Shown here one piece after another: positions 18,833 through 28,708 of a DNA stretch of 31,276 nt. The notes below the pieces were generated by a model. The model was not told the DNA's origin and made no database searches. It worked only from the letters and a program-made list of their open reading frames with translations. The stretch is from Dimargaris cristalligena (Eukaryota; Kickxellomycota; Dimargaritomycetes; Dimargaritales; Dimargaritaceae), in assembly GCA_027576995.1 (NCBI GenBank), contig JANBQC010000327.1:1-31276 (forward strand). Reading direction: 5' to 3'. Position 1 is the first letter of the stretch; every line of letters begins with the position of its first letter. The position numbers and the translations under genes were made by a program.

Positions 18833-20394
18833 TGACTTCAACTTCACGTAACCAACCCGCGAAACTAAACAAGCGGCTGCGCGACTACTTGAGTGATTCG
18901 GATAATGAGCATACCTCCGAAAGGAAAAAGGACCACTCTAATCGTTCAATTAGACACGCCAATGGGGGGGGCAAGAAACGATCCCGTGCTTATGCGGACC
19001 AGCCAAACCCGGCCCGCTCCAACCACAATTCTTATAGTGGATCGGCCTCCGATAGTGACATGGACACCCACGACTCGGATGTTGATCACTTGGCGTATGC
19101 GACCGCTAGTAAACGGCCGCCTTCGTCCCACCGGTGCCCAGCTAATGTTACGGCCAGTCGTCCTCCCGTGGACTTCACAAGCAGTAGTGAATCCGACGCC
19201 GACGCCGACGCCGACGAGGAGGAGGAGGGTGGAATTGAACGGGGTCACAGGGCAAAGGTGAAGCACGAGTCTACCCTTATTCTCCCTAGCCAAGTGGCCT
19301 CCAAGACTATTCCCAAGGCACCGGTTGAAAAGCGGTCGCCTCCCCCATCTTCATCCCCGCTTCACCCCCCTGGTATTCTGACTGATGAAGGGGTTCGAAT
19401 CTCCAGAGTCCCATCATCCGCTTCAGCGATGGGAGTGGTACCGCAAGGGCCACCATGTGCAGCCGCGCCTGTACTTCCCAGGACCAAAAAATCCAGTTTG
19501 ACTACCGCAAAAGCGGCTAAAGCTACCCCCGTATCCCCCGAGTCGGCTGAACCTAAATTGGAACTACCGGCCCACTTGACCGGCAGCGCCCGTACCGAGG
19601 GGTATTATCCCATCCCCCCGCTGCTCAAGAAACTGTACCTGCCGAAGCCCCAGATTCGCCTGGTCAACTCCGTTTCCTCGGCCAATGCGTCTTCCCGTAT
19701 GAACCGAGTCAACAATCGACGCTTACAGGTTGGCCTTCAGCAGCATAAACAAACTCTGTTGAATATGCATACTTCGGTGTCATCCTCTCGGCGGGGGGCC
19801 CATGCCAAAACAAGCGTGACTGCCAGCGTGGACAGTGATACCGCGACTGGAAGCGGTGGTAGTAGTGGTAGTAGTAGTCGTCGCCGGGGAGCCGCCACCA
19901 CCACCACCGATGCGACATCGGCTATCCACGAGTCGGACTTACTTAAATTTAACCAGCTTAAAAGCCGCAAGAAGGAACTCCAGTTCTGTAAATCGGCCAT
20001 TCACGACTGGGGCCTGTTCGCGATGGAACCCATCAACGCCTCGGACATGGTCATTGAATACGTGGGGGAAATTATCCGCCAGAAAGTGGCGGACCACCGT
20101 GAACGCATCTACGAACGCCAGGGTATCGGCAGCAGCTACCTGTTCCGGCTCGACGAAGATGCGGTGATTGACGCCACCAAAATGGGCAATATGGCCCGGT
20201 TTGTGAATCACTGCTGTCAACCCAACTGTAACGCCCGGATTATTACGGTGGACGGCGGGAAACGGATTGTCATCTACGCCAAGCGGGATATCGACGCGGG
20301 CGAGGAAATTACGTATGACTATAAGTTTCCCATTGAAAAGGACAAGATTCCGTGTTTGTGTGGTGCGGAAGGATGCCGAGGTACCCTGAACTAA
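16282..20394 (+). CDS. SET1: Set1-type histone H3K4 methyltransferase (COMPASS catalytic subunit)
   Basis: 1370 residues from ATG 16282; an in-frame TAG at 16252 precedes it, and the earlier TTG at 16255 is not taken as start. Order: Pro/Gly/Met-rich N-terminus; Arg/Ser-rich tract (226-271); RRM-like domain (about 417-500, [20 protein letters not shown]); a helical segment near 694-720 ([16 protein letters not shown]); n-SET (about 1095-1160, [20 protein letters not shown]); SET (about 1234-1352) with [17 protein letters not shown] (N1309, H1310) and YDYKFP (Y1345); and post-[13 protein letters not shown] (C1358, C1360, C1365). All core catalytic and zinc-binding positions are present, so it should methylate H3K4. 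Between domains lies disordered, Ser-rich sequence with a poly-Thr run and an acidic tract (about 970-982). No coding intron is needed. Confidence 0.95.
16957..17098 (+). other. Arg/Ser-rich (RS-like) tract within SET1
   Basis: Residues 226-271 of the Set1 protein contain many RS/SR dipeptides ([14 protein letters not shown] and [14 protein letters not shown]). Such tracts are usual in splicing factors and can be phosphorylated by SR-protein kinases. Shorter RS-type runs recur near 610-640. Confidence 0.6.
18799..18831 (+). repeat. (ACT)11 microsatellite coding for poly-Thr in SET1
   Basis: Eleven consecutive ACT codons encode Thr840-850 in a disordered linker. The array is perfect, so length variation between strains is likely and would stay in frame. 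Confidence 0.9.
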
Positions 20395-21412
20395 GTCTCC
20401 CTTATTCTTTCATCATTTATTTATTTATCTTTTATAATTCTATATACATATATATTACTGTTATTGGATTACTTGTTAAAATCTATACATATAATAATGT
20501 CCGTTCCACGTTTTTGTTGCTTTTTGCTGTATGCACTTGTTGCGCTCTCTCATTCTCTCACACACACACTCTCTCTTTCTTATCGCCCCACCTTTTTATT
20601 TCCTATACGCTTTAATCCCTCCAGACGTTCATTATTATTATTATTATTATTTCTCAATATACTCGACTCTCGCTGTTTCTGTTCGTTTGGCCAAGTGTAT
20701 CCTGATGCGCTCTTTATATACATGTATGCACGTTTTCTATATAACAAGTTTATACTTATATATTTATATATAAGCATAAGTTATTATGATCCAAATAGAT
20801 GATCGAATGAGAGATATCCTTGTCAGTACTATATAAACCCGTATTTCCGTAAATGTATACCAATACTGCTACATGTATGTCCAAGCCAAATGGTTGAAGG
20901 CAGGCGTGCCTTTCGATGTAGAATATGCCAAACCGTGAAATATTTAATTAATGTCCTTTTGGTATAAAGGAAGAGTATGATTAAAGTATGGATAGTAAGG
21001 ACTGGACAAGGTAAGTAAGGTAGACTATGATCGTTGGGTAATGGAGGCTTGCGAGGTGTGGGCATATTGGACTGGAGACTGTGATTGGGTGAGAGTGTAA
21101 ATCTAAAAAATAATAAAAAGGAGAGCGCGAGGAAGGGGCAAGTGGGGGCAATCCCCGATTTCCAACCACCTCATTCTATTGGGAATGCAAAAATAAAAAC
21201 CTATACAAACACACTAGATGTTATAACTTGAAATAATAATAGAAAATAGTAAGGAACCCATGTAGAATTGAGAATGACTGATACGGTTTCTATAATATTG
21301 GAAACCCAAATAATAGATGTATCCTGGAAAGGTCGCCCCATAACTTACTTACTACGCCCCTTCCCAAACTGGCACAGAGCTAACACTATTAATGACCTAT
21401 TGAAATACTTGG
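20395..21412. other. Convergent 3' region between SET1 and the CABLES-like gene
   Basis: About 1 kb of A+T-rich DNA holding the 3' ends of both genes; no gene is supported. The plus strand has no AATAAA until about 21111, so SET1 may use a variant signal. It includes the ATT repeat at 20631-20651 and runs of TATATA near 20755-20775. Confidence 0.5.
20631..20651. repeat. (ATT)7 microsatellite
   Basis: Seven perfect ATT units in the presumed 3' UTR of SET1. Confidence 0.9.
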
Positions 21413-24019
21413 CTACTTCAAATAAAAAGTGGAGTCCCCTCCCACGTATTCCTGGACGGAACTGATGCCCACACTGCGGAGGGCGCGGTTGAGGTGAGGC
21501 ATGAATTCGTGGATAGGGACGTACAGGGAGAACTGTAGGTCGGCGAAGACAGTGAATTCCTGTTCAAGCACCGCCGCCGACGTGACACCCATGACCTTGG
21601 GGATAACCGCGAGAAGCTGAGCAGTACTTTCGCCATGAGGCTCATTGGCCTTAACCGCCAGTAGAAGGCAGGCGGCCGCTAAGCACCGACGGTTGCCTTT
21701 ATGGATACGCCGGGCGAGGATCAGCTTCTCGAGGTACACATAGGCCAGCGCCACACTGGAGATTTCGTTGCTTGCTTGTTGGGCACACTGTATCAGTCGC
21801 AGTTTGAGGTTGCGAATCTTACTCAGGGTGATGCTCGAGTCAATGAACGCGCCGTGTCGGCGTCGGAAATGTTCATTAAGTTCCCGACGAACGTCCACCG
21901 GTTTGTTGTGCTGGATAATAGAGCCAACAAAACCCACGAGATTGGAAGTGGTCCGGCGACTGTCGGCCTTGAGACCCGGGTCGTCCAGGTAGTTGGGATC
22001 ATACTGGGTCGGAGGCTGCGGAGCATTCCCAGTGCCACCACCAAGCATGGATCGAGCGGCCGATGGTAAAATTTTCGAAACCAACATTGGGTAGCTGGTA
22101 TGCGAGGGCGGGGTCGGGGGTGGCCAAATGGGGTCCGTGCCCATGTATGTGGACTTCAGGAGGGGCTGTTCACGTGGTCTAGGTTGGTGTGGGGGAGACG
22201 ACTCGGTCGGGGTGGTAGCTTCACTACTTGAACTATCCGTAAAATTAGCGGATATGGACTTTTCGGACGACGCTGAACTGTAGGAGCTCATGGACGGCAA
22301 GGCACCTATTAGGCCATCAGCAGCGGATCGAACGGGTGAACCAGCATCCGAAGGGACAGATCCAAGACGGGCTGGATCAACCGAGGAGCGAGGATAATGA
22401 GAAAGGATTTTCCCCGTGCCGTCGTAATCAAAGGTAAGCGGGGGAGGGATGTTGGGACGATGGAAGGTGGGGTTAGACTCTTCCAAAGGCAATAGAGCCC
22501 CGCTAGGATTCAAGTACTGACGGTACGAATGGGTCGCTGGACCGCCATTACCTCCGCCACCATTAGCGCAAACACCACCGCCACCCCCGCCGCTGCTGGG
22601 GTTGCGGGTAGTAGGATTCGAAGGTCGATAATTAACAGGCAAGTCGCGGGCGTGATGAGCCGCCTTGGCCCGTTTTAAATAGTCGTATACTGAGAAACCC
22701 GAACCCGGGGCGGGGAGGTCCGTGGCGGTGGCATTGAAATCGGTGAGGGTGGGGGCCGGCGCCAAATCTACCGTTGAGCGAGGGTGGTTTCGCAAAGACG
22801 TGTCCGCGATTGGTTCGGTTGGTTGTCGGGTGAGCCCCGCCCCAGGGTCGGAATCCGACCGAGACGAGGGAAGGGGACCGGTCAGGACCTGCCAGCAGCG
22901 GGGGATATTGCCCAGCCATTGGCGTATGGTCTCGCCACCGACAGCTGTACCCAGGTGCTTCAGAGGCTGGGTCCGGGCACGCAGAAGACTAGCGGAGGCA
23001 ATGTCGCCAGTATCGTGGTGGGAATCGTTGGCAGTCAGATCGTGAGGGCAAGTGCGACACTGTGGCCCGGCCTCGTGATAGAGGGGGCCAGATTTCGGAA
23101 TAGAATGGTCCGAGGTAAGGCTCCCGGGCGCCCCCGGATGCAAGGTGGAGAGGTCACGCCCCTGAGGCAGCTCACCCTGGGCGGGACTATTTGCCAAATG
23201 GGAGGTGGGGGGCGAGACACGAGAGCAGTCGGAAAACTGGCCGGGCGTATCACCAGGAGCCCGGTGACCCCGCCCGCGGGATTTGAAGCCTTGGCCCAAA
23301 TAGGCCAGCGACTCCCGTAGGGCCACTGCGTCCTCACCCGCTATTGGCACGCCGTCCGTGTCGTCCATGGGAAAGAGAGTGGCCGCACGGTGAGGCCCCA
23401 GGTGGCCGTGTTCGAGGCAGTCGGCATCGGACTCTTCTTCGTAATATTCGCCGAGATAATCCGAGCGTGCGGTCAAGTGTTTACCTCGGCCCGGGGTAAA
23501 TAAAGGTAGTGGGATTATGGAGGGGCTAGAAGTGCCTTCGGAACCTTCGTACGAGCGGCCCAAGGCCGGCAGGGGGTGGCCCGATGAGGAACGGCGGCGC
23601 ACAATAGTGGTGGTATCAATGACCAGGGGTTTGGTGGAGCGCGACAGTGCAGGAAGAGAGGCGCCGGTGTCGGATTCCGCCGCGGGCACGGTGAGATCGC
23701 GGGCCGAGCCGCTCCCGGGTCGGTTTCGCGCTTCCCCGGCAGCACCTATTGGGATAGTGGATAAAGTACGGAGACTCGTTGCGACGTCTCCGTCGGGGGC
23801 AAGTGGCTCAAAGCCCGCCTCTACAGGATCCCGGTGCTGCTTCTTTCCTTTATCCTGCAGGTGGTGGGGCGCATCGGAAGCCGAAGAGATGGGCAAGGCC
23901 TTGGGTGGAGCGTCGAGGCGGATTCCGGTGAGGAAGTGCAAGGCATGCTGGCGGTGGTAGGTGGATAGGGTGGGGTATTCCGTGGCATGGGGCGGGGCTA
24001 GGTCCTGCGAAGGGGCCAT
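21413..24019 (-). CDS. CABLES-like cyclin-fold protein
   Basis: 868 residues from ATG 24017-24019. The C-terminal ~196 residues (673-868) follow animal CABLES1/2: YDPNYLDDP, then VRRELNEHFRRRHG, LSKIRNLKLRL, VALAYVYLEKLIL, GNRRCLAAACLLLAVKAN and FTVFADLQFSLYVPIHEFMP. This is the cyclin-like box that in CABLES meets CDK5/CDK2. An N-terminal stretch, RQHALHFLTGIRLDAPP (23-39), also matches the short conserved motif near the start of CABLES (RQAALSFLTNISLDGR as I recall it), so the homology covers both ends. The ~600 residues between are disordered and Ser/Pro/Gly-rich, with a poly-Gly run near 475. A role in linking a CDK to a kinase or substrate is inferred. No splice is required. Confidence 0.8.
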   Translation of the reverse strand: MAPSQDLAPPHATEYPTLSTYHRQHALHFLTGIRLDAPPKALPISSASDAPHHLQDKGKKQHRDPVEAGFEPLAPDGDVATSLRTLSTIPIGAAGEARNRPGSGSARDLTVPAAESDTGASLPALSRSTKPLVIDTTTIVRRRSSSGHPLPALGRSYEGSEGTSSPSIIPLPLFTPGRGKHLTARSDYLGEYYEEESDADCLEHGHLGPHRAATLFPMDDTDGVPIAGEDAVALRESLAYLGQGFKSRGRGHRAPGDTPGQFSDCSRVSPPTSHLANSPAQGELPQGRDLSTLHPGAPGSLTSDHSIPKSGPLYHEAGPQCRTCPHDLTANDSHHDTGDIASASLLRARTQPLKHLGTAVGGETIRQWLGNIPRCWQVLTGPLPSSRSDSDPGAGLTRQPTEPIADTSLRNHPRSTVDLAPAPTLTDFNATATDLPAPGSGFSVYDYLKRAKAAHHARDLPVNYRPSNPTTRNPSSGGGGGGVCANGGGGNGGPATHSYRQYLNPSGALLPLEESNPTFHRPNIPPPLTFDYDGTGKILSHYPRSSVDPARLGSVPSDAGSPVRSAADGLIGALPSMSSYSSASSEKSISANFTDSSSSEATTPTESSPPHQPRPREQPLLKSTYMGTDPIWPPPTPPSHTSYPMLVSKILPSAARSMLGGGTGNAPQPPTQYDPNYLDDPGLKADSRRTTSNLVGFVGSIIQHNKPVDVRRELNEHFRRRHGAFIDSSITLSKIRNLKLRLIQCAQQASNEISSVALAYVYLEKLILARRIHKGNRRCLAAACLLLAVKANEPHGESTAQLLAVIPKVMGVTSAAVLEQEFTVFADLQFSLYVPIHEFMPHLNRALRSVGISSVQEYVGGDSTFYLK

Positions 24020-24059
24020 GCGTTGTGGGGGGAGTGAGTATGGGATAGGACGTGAGGGT

Positions 24060-24067
24060 TATTTAAA
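24060..24067 (-). promoter_or_regulatory. TATA-like box of the CABLES-like gene
   Basis: TTTAAATA on the minus strand, about 40 bases before the ATG. At that distance the 5' leader would be very short if this box is used. Confidence 0.35.
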
Positions 24068-24207
24068 ACGCACTCTAGACTAGTCCAACAAGAGCTAGAG
24101 AGAAGGGATTGGTATGATTACAAAGGAAAATAATATTAAGTGGGGAACACGGGAGGGTAAAAGCGGAGCAGATAAAGAAAAGATAGGCGTTATGCAGGAA
24201 ATAAATC

Positions 24208-24261
24208 AAAGAAGGAATGGAATGGAAGGAAAGGGAAGGAAAGGAAAGGAAAAGGCAAAAG
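24208..24261. repeat. Purine-rich GGAAA/GAAGG tract
   Basis: Imperfect GGAA-type repeat with purines on the plus strand and only two T interruptions, in the upstream region of the CABLES-like gene. Confidence 0.7.
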
Positions 24262-24614
24262 AGCCGGTCGAAAGCCAAGTGGCCCAAATAGTGCATATAC
24301 ACACCCTCCCCCGCTTAAGCTGTGTGTAAGTGTAGGGCAACAGTGGGCCAAATACAACTTAGCAGCGACCAACAGGGGAGAGCGAGGGCGTCGCAGGTTT
24401 TACCAGGCCCTAGAATCGAGTGCGTAAATGATGTGGCGGCTGGCTCTCCTTTAGCACCTGAGACGGCCTGTCAAGGTATCGCACATACCAAGGCAGTTAT
24501 CGTTTGTTATGGCCGGGTTCCTCAATTACAGACAGGGCTGCTGTGGGGGTATTTCCCCCATTACATACGTAAGTGGCAGTGTTAGGGCTAGTATGTAAAA
24601 GGAGCCTTCCTATC

Positions 24615-24779
24615 TATAAATAAAAACTCGTCAGTGGGTTTCACAGACCAACCCACACTGGTTACGCCGTCTTTCAAACTGCGTTCTTTATCCTGGAGGC
24701 TTAGTGGTAAGTAGTAAGCAAAGGCGAGGGAAAATGTCCGATTTTCGTGGTCTTCTGGACCACGCAGGGGCGAGCCCCT
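24615..24779 (+). ncRNA. Possible small structured RNA (hairpin cluster)
   Basis: Three perfect inverted repeats lie within 150 bases: GTGGGTT/AACCCAC (24634-24656), CGTGGTC/GACCACG with a 5-base loop (24746-24764) and, one base further, AGGGGC/GCCCCT (24766-24779). TATAAATA stands at 24615-24622, just upstream. No known RNA family (U1-U6, SRP, RNase P/MRP, tRNA, 5S) was recognised, and no T-run terminator is obvious. Confidence 0.2.
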
Positions 24780-25240
24780 CCAATTAAACGCACCCCGTCT
24801 AATGTTAATAATGGTACGCTTTCTGGCAAACCCGACCACCTGAGCAATTGACTGGCGGGGGACCCTTTCTCTCTATTCCCCCGACAGAAGAAATGGAGGG
24901 TAAAGGGTAAGGGTGCACCCCGTTTCCACTCCCAGCCGCATTGGTACTAGTGCCTTTAACTCCCCATCTGTTCTACTCGTCCCCTCCCCGGTGCCAGTTG
25001 ACCCCATCTTGGGTGATGGTGCTTAAACTGTCCCCAGCCCCTGCCATAAACCCAATTCTACGATATTCTAAGTAAGCAGAGGCCTCGCTGGTGATTATAC
25101 AGATACCCACATATTCAATCAAACATTCTTTCATTAGAGTATAAGAGTGAAGGTGTTCGACTGGCTGTATAGCCAGGGGAGTTAGAGTAGTTAAAATTAC
25201 AAGGGTAAGAGTGGGAAAAAAGAGCTGCTAATAGATATAA

Positions 25241-25258
25241 TATATATATATATATATA
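25241..25258. repeat. (TA)9 microsatellite
   Basis: Nine uninterrupted TA units in intergenic DNA. Confidence 0.9.
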
Positions 25259-25665
25259 ACCGGATATATACAAACATAGATGAGTAAAATGGGAAAATAC
25301 AGTCCGCCCCAAAACAAGGGAGTCTCGGGATATGCCGATAGAACAAACGGATCTCAGCTGAGACCCCCAAAATGGGAAAGCAGGTGAGCATCGAAAACAA
25401 GAAACAGCGGATTTCCCCCGTCCTGTTCTCAATTTGCTAACGGAGTATGCCTCTCTAGTGGCGTGAACCTAATCTGGCAGGTCTATATTAAATCCAGGGA
25501 TTGCCAGGGCTCAGTGGTCCAATTATAGCACGACTGGGAGGAGGCCTAGTGGAGTTCCAGTTTCGGGAGGGGGGTTGGCTCGTAGGTGGGCGAAAAAGGG
25601 ATATGCACGTGTGGATGGGTCATTCGCGGTTCTCAGGCCCTATATTACCCTATTCCCCAACGCTA

Positions 25666-27363
25666 TTAAGGGGTCCAAAAGGCATCGCTGGCCAAATGGT
25701 TAAACAGCTGTTCGTCGATAATCGACCGCTGCCAGCCCCGGATAGCATGGTCGGGCGTATTCGCCAGCTGGTTGATACTCTCCTCCGTAATCGCCGGCGA
25801 ATCCCCCAACGTCACGCACACGAGCCGACCGGCCCGCTGCCGGAGTCGGGCCAAGTGGGCCAGGGCGTGGTGGTCGACATTGACGCACCCCACGATGCTG
25901 AGCGACAGGAGCGTATGGCAGTGTTCCGAGATGTGCCGGATAGCGGTGTTGGAGATGGTATGCACGTAGTTGAGGTCAAGGCTCTGGAGGCGCGGACACT
26001 GCACCACGAGTTCATAAATGGTTTGGTCGTTGACGGACTCGGGGGAAAAGGACAGGAGGGCGGCCACCGCCGGGGGGATTCCGGTGAGTTCACCGCCCCC
26101 TAGTTGGTCCACCGCTGGGTGATGTCGACTCCCCGAGTGAGCAAGACTGATCCGTTCGAGCTGGGGACAGTGCCGGATGAACCGCAGGAGATCGTGGCGA
26201 GTTAAACTCGGTAGGTGGCTCAGATCGAGCCAGCGGAGCTCCGGGAACCGAACGGCCAGCTGGGCCAAGCCAGTGCTGGTGAGCCCCAGGCAGCCGGCGA
26301 TTTTGAGTCGCCGTAGCGAGGGGTACCGTACTAAAGGTGTGGACCATAGCTCGTCCTTGATCTGGGTGACGTGGGCCAAGGCCAGGGTCTGCAGACGGGG
26401 GCAGGAGGTTAGCGCAGCGCGCACTGCCGCGGTGTCCACCCACAGGCAGTAGTTCAACAGCAGCGTCTGGAGGTTGGGAAGGCGGGGTAGACAGTGCTGG
26501 AGAGTATTGGCACTGATTCGATGGCACCCTGATAGATTGAGGTATTGTAGGCCGGGGCAGTGCCGGGTAATGGCCTCCAAAGCCCCGTCCGCCAGCCACT
26601 GGTGGCCGTGGGTTAGGTCCACTTGACGCACATGGATGCCGTACTGAGGCAACGCCCAGGCCCGCAAAAGCCCGACCTCGTCAAGTACCGGCACGTCGGC
26701 CAAAAAACGGGCCCCGGGGAGGGGAAAGTAGCGGAGCCAGCGTCGACTCAGCCGCAAGACTGTGGGAGGTAGCATCCAACGGTAGAGCATGTGGAGCAGC
26801 AACAGGTTGGTACTCGGGTACTGAATAAGTGGGTAAACCAGCGGGAGTCCCCATATGATGGGTAAGGCGGCCTGGCGCCACTGCCGGCACACCTGGGCCG
26901 TTGTGCGCTGGTCCTTATCGTCTAGATAACCGACGACGCGCGCGATTACCTCCGTGGGGAGGGTCTGGATAGTCGCGGTGGCCCGGTGGAACCGGTAGGT
27001 GGTGCGGTAGGGCCCTACTTGGGGAGGCAGCCGTTCTTTCTTACCCCTTACGGACCGGACCGGGCTGGGCCAACCGTAACCCTCTCCAACCCCAGCCCCG
27101 GGCCCCACTGGCCGACCAGACGGGCTGCGTTTGCCACCCGGCGCGTCGTCGGGCGACCACCCCCCTCCCGAAAGGTCCCCCGCTGCCCACACCGGTACTA
27201 GCGCCGTGTATTCCTCATTCCAGAGTTGAAGTAGGAAGCGGAGCAGGCGGAACAAAGGTAGGCGTTCGAATGGAACGTAAACGGCCAGGACTTTAAATAC
27301 TTGCTCCCAGTCATCGGGGAGGCCGGTCACGCCGACGGCCCAGTTGGTTAATAAGGTCAACAT
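25666..27363 (-). CDS. F-box and leucine-rich-repeat protein
   Basis: 565 residues if translation starts at the first in-frame ATG (27361-27363). Open reading continues upstream to a TGA at 27469-27471, with only GTG/CTG codons. Residues about 1-60 form a helical, Leu/Trp-rich segment (LLTNWAVGVTGLPDDWEQVF) that I do not recognise. A basic linker follows, then an F-box at about 131-178 (IQTLPTEVIARVVGYLDDKD, then VCRQW), which in other proteins binds Skp1. Cysteine-type leucine-rich repeats of the AMN1/Grr1 kind fill about 263-536 (CPGLQYLNLSGC, CPRLQTLALAHV, CPRLQSLDLNYV). It is likely a substrate receptor of an SCF ubiquitin ligase; the substrate is unknown. A loop of ~25 residues interrupts the repeats near 418-443. 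Confidence 0.85.
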   Translation of the reverse strand: MLTLLTNWAVGVTGLPDDWEQVFKVLAVYVPFERLPLFRLLRFLLQLWNEEYTALVPVWAAGDLSGGGWSPDDAPGGKRSPSGRPVGPGAGVGEGYGWPSPVRSVRGKKERLPPQVGPYRTTYRFHRATATIQTLPTEVIARVVGYLDDKDQRTTAQVCRQWRQAALPIIWGLPLVYPLIQYPSTNLLLLHMLYRWMLPPTVLRLSRRWLRYFPLPGARFLADVPVLDEVGLLRAWALPQYGIHVRQVDLTHGHQWLADGALEAITRHCPGLQYLNLSGCHRISANTLQHCLPRLPNLQTLLLNYCLWVDTAAVRAALTSCPRLQTLALAHVTQIKDELWSTPLVRYPSLRRLKIAGCLGLTSTGLAQLAVRFPELRWLDLSHLPSLTRHDLLRFIRHCPQLERISLAHSGSRHHPAVDQLGGGELTGIPPAVAALLSFSPESVNDQTIYELVVQCPRLQSLDLNYVHTISNTAIRHISEHCHTLLSLSIVGCVNVDHHALAHLARLRQRAGRLVCVTLGDSPAITEESINQLANTPDHAIRGWQRSIIDEQLFNHLASDAFWTP

Positions 27364-28708
27364 AGGTGTCAGAAACTTCTGACTGGGGGGGCGGTGGATG
27401 AGGGTGGAGGTGTCCACTAGGCGAAATAGTAGGGCCCCCGACGGATGGGAGTGCGGGAGCGTAGTCAGTCAATGAAGGTGGAGGAGTTGGCCCAGTGCAG
27501 AGGAAATGAGTCAAGCGCAGGTAAAGAGAACGGACATGAAATAAATAGAACTATTAGTGGAAATAGAAATAGAAATAATATGAACAGGTGAATGGGCTGG
27601 CGGGAATCTTCAGTCTCGCCCCACGCCTTGTAAGTTTGTATCGTAGAGTAGAAAAGGTCAAGAAGTTCCGAGCGGGGTTGGCTGGCTACTGAGTTTATGA
27701 CTTTACACACACACTAACCCTTTTTAAAGGCCCTAGGACAGCGGGAGTCAGCTGGCGGCCCTCCTCCCATGACTGTAGTGGCTGCCTCGCCCTGCTTCCC
27801 TCACTGGGCTAGGTGTCGGTGCTTAAGGAACGAACATTCGACAATCCCCCCTATATATTAATAGCAGTTATACGATAAGCAGCCAGATGTGTCACTACTA
27901 CGCCCCACTGGACTTATTTATTAACCGTCCCTACAGCCGCATCCTAGGCTTCGGCGGAGTTTAGCCTCCCCAGCCCCTTATTGTTCTCCCCTCAACCCAC
28001 GTTGGTTAGTGAAGCAGCGGCCGTTGATTGAATAACCGCTGGGGTATGTGTGTGCCAGGGGAGGGTTGGTACTGAGGAATGCATTAACCCCAGCAAATTT
28101 ATTCAAAGTCTGCGTTGGTAAGGGATAGCCGTAACGAGGTGGGCTTCGGCTGACGGAATGACGCGGCACTAAGCCCTGAATGGACTAGCGGTCATGTAGG
28201 TTCCAACTACTATCCCCATTGGCTCGGTAGGTGGAATGGCTTACCTTTTATGATTCTATCTGCTGCCCAAGTAATAGGCTCATTTGGCTTCGTCATGAAT
28301 AGATTACTGTCCCTGACCTTCCATTAGTAGAGCCAGGCATCTATCCATCATCCACTTACGTGACGGGGTTTGCCAGCTTTTAGGCAGATCACTAGAGCAC
28401 TTGACTGTCGATTATTTATATATGGTATCGTGGGTCAGATTGGCACAGGCTTCTTCGGTCCATGACTCTCGCAAGCTCTTTAAGCTGCCGAACTAACCAT
28501 CCCACCTCTTAGAAATTTAGCAGGGCACAGTAAATGTAATAGCAGGTAATAATATTAAAAAAACACATCCGATTAAGGTTGCCTTTGGGAGATGAAAATC
28601 AAAGCACGGGGTAGGCACAATTTTAATTGAGCGTATAAATGTCCCCACTAAAAGGTGGCTGGTTTCAAATTCGACCGACCCAAGGGGGCCTCTCCACCGA
28701 CTCCTCCT
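27364..28708. other. Intergenic region between the F-box gene and FOL1
   Basis: About 1.35 kb containing the F-box gene leader and the FOL1 3' UTR. Open frames at 27465-27710 and 27978-28169 (minus) begin with GTG, lack any ATG and show no domain. TTTAAA at 27724 could serve the F-box promoter. Nothing else is supported. Confidence 0.5.
28622..28627 (-). terminator. Candidate poly(A) signal of FOL1
   Basis: ATTAAA on the minus strand, about 80 bases after the FOL1 stop codon; the commonest variant of AATAAA. Confidence 0.4.

Larger units (their letters stand above)
24020..25665. other. Intergenic region between the CABLES-like and F-box genes
   Basis: About 1.65 kb without a supported protein gene. 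It contains the CABLES-like promoter, an AAGG/GGAAA-rich purine tract (24208-24261), a hairpin cluster behind a TATA-like box (24615-24779), a TA repeat (25241-25258) and the 3' end of the F-box gene. I saw no convincing A- and B-box pair for a tRNA. Confidence 0.5.

Noticed and set aside
19380..19410. GGGTTCGAATCTCC, resembling a tRNA B box
   Set aside because: It lies inside the SET1 coding frame with no A box or acceptor stem upstream.
24696..24720. GTGGTAAGTAGTAAGC, with a reverse complement resembling the U1 snRNA 5' end
   Set aside because: Only the ACTTACC core matches; no U1 stem-loop I protein-binding loop or Sm site follows.
25501..26103. 200-codon plus-strand frame
   Set aside because: Mostly antisense to the leucine-rich repeats of the F-box gene; it starts with a non-ATG codon and shows no family features.
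27465..27710. 81-codon minus-strand frame upstream of the F-box gene
   Set aside because: It begins with GTG, has no ATG, and its hydrophobic stretch comes from a T-rich leader. It could be part of an unseen upstream exon, but nothing supports that directly.
27978..28169. 63-codon minus-strand frame beginning with GTG
   Set aside because: No ATG, no recognisable domain, and located in the 3' region of FOL1.
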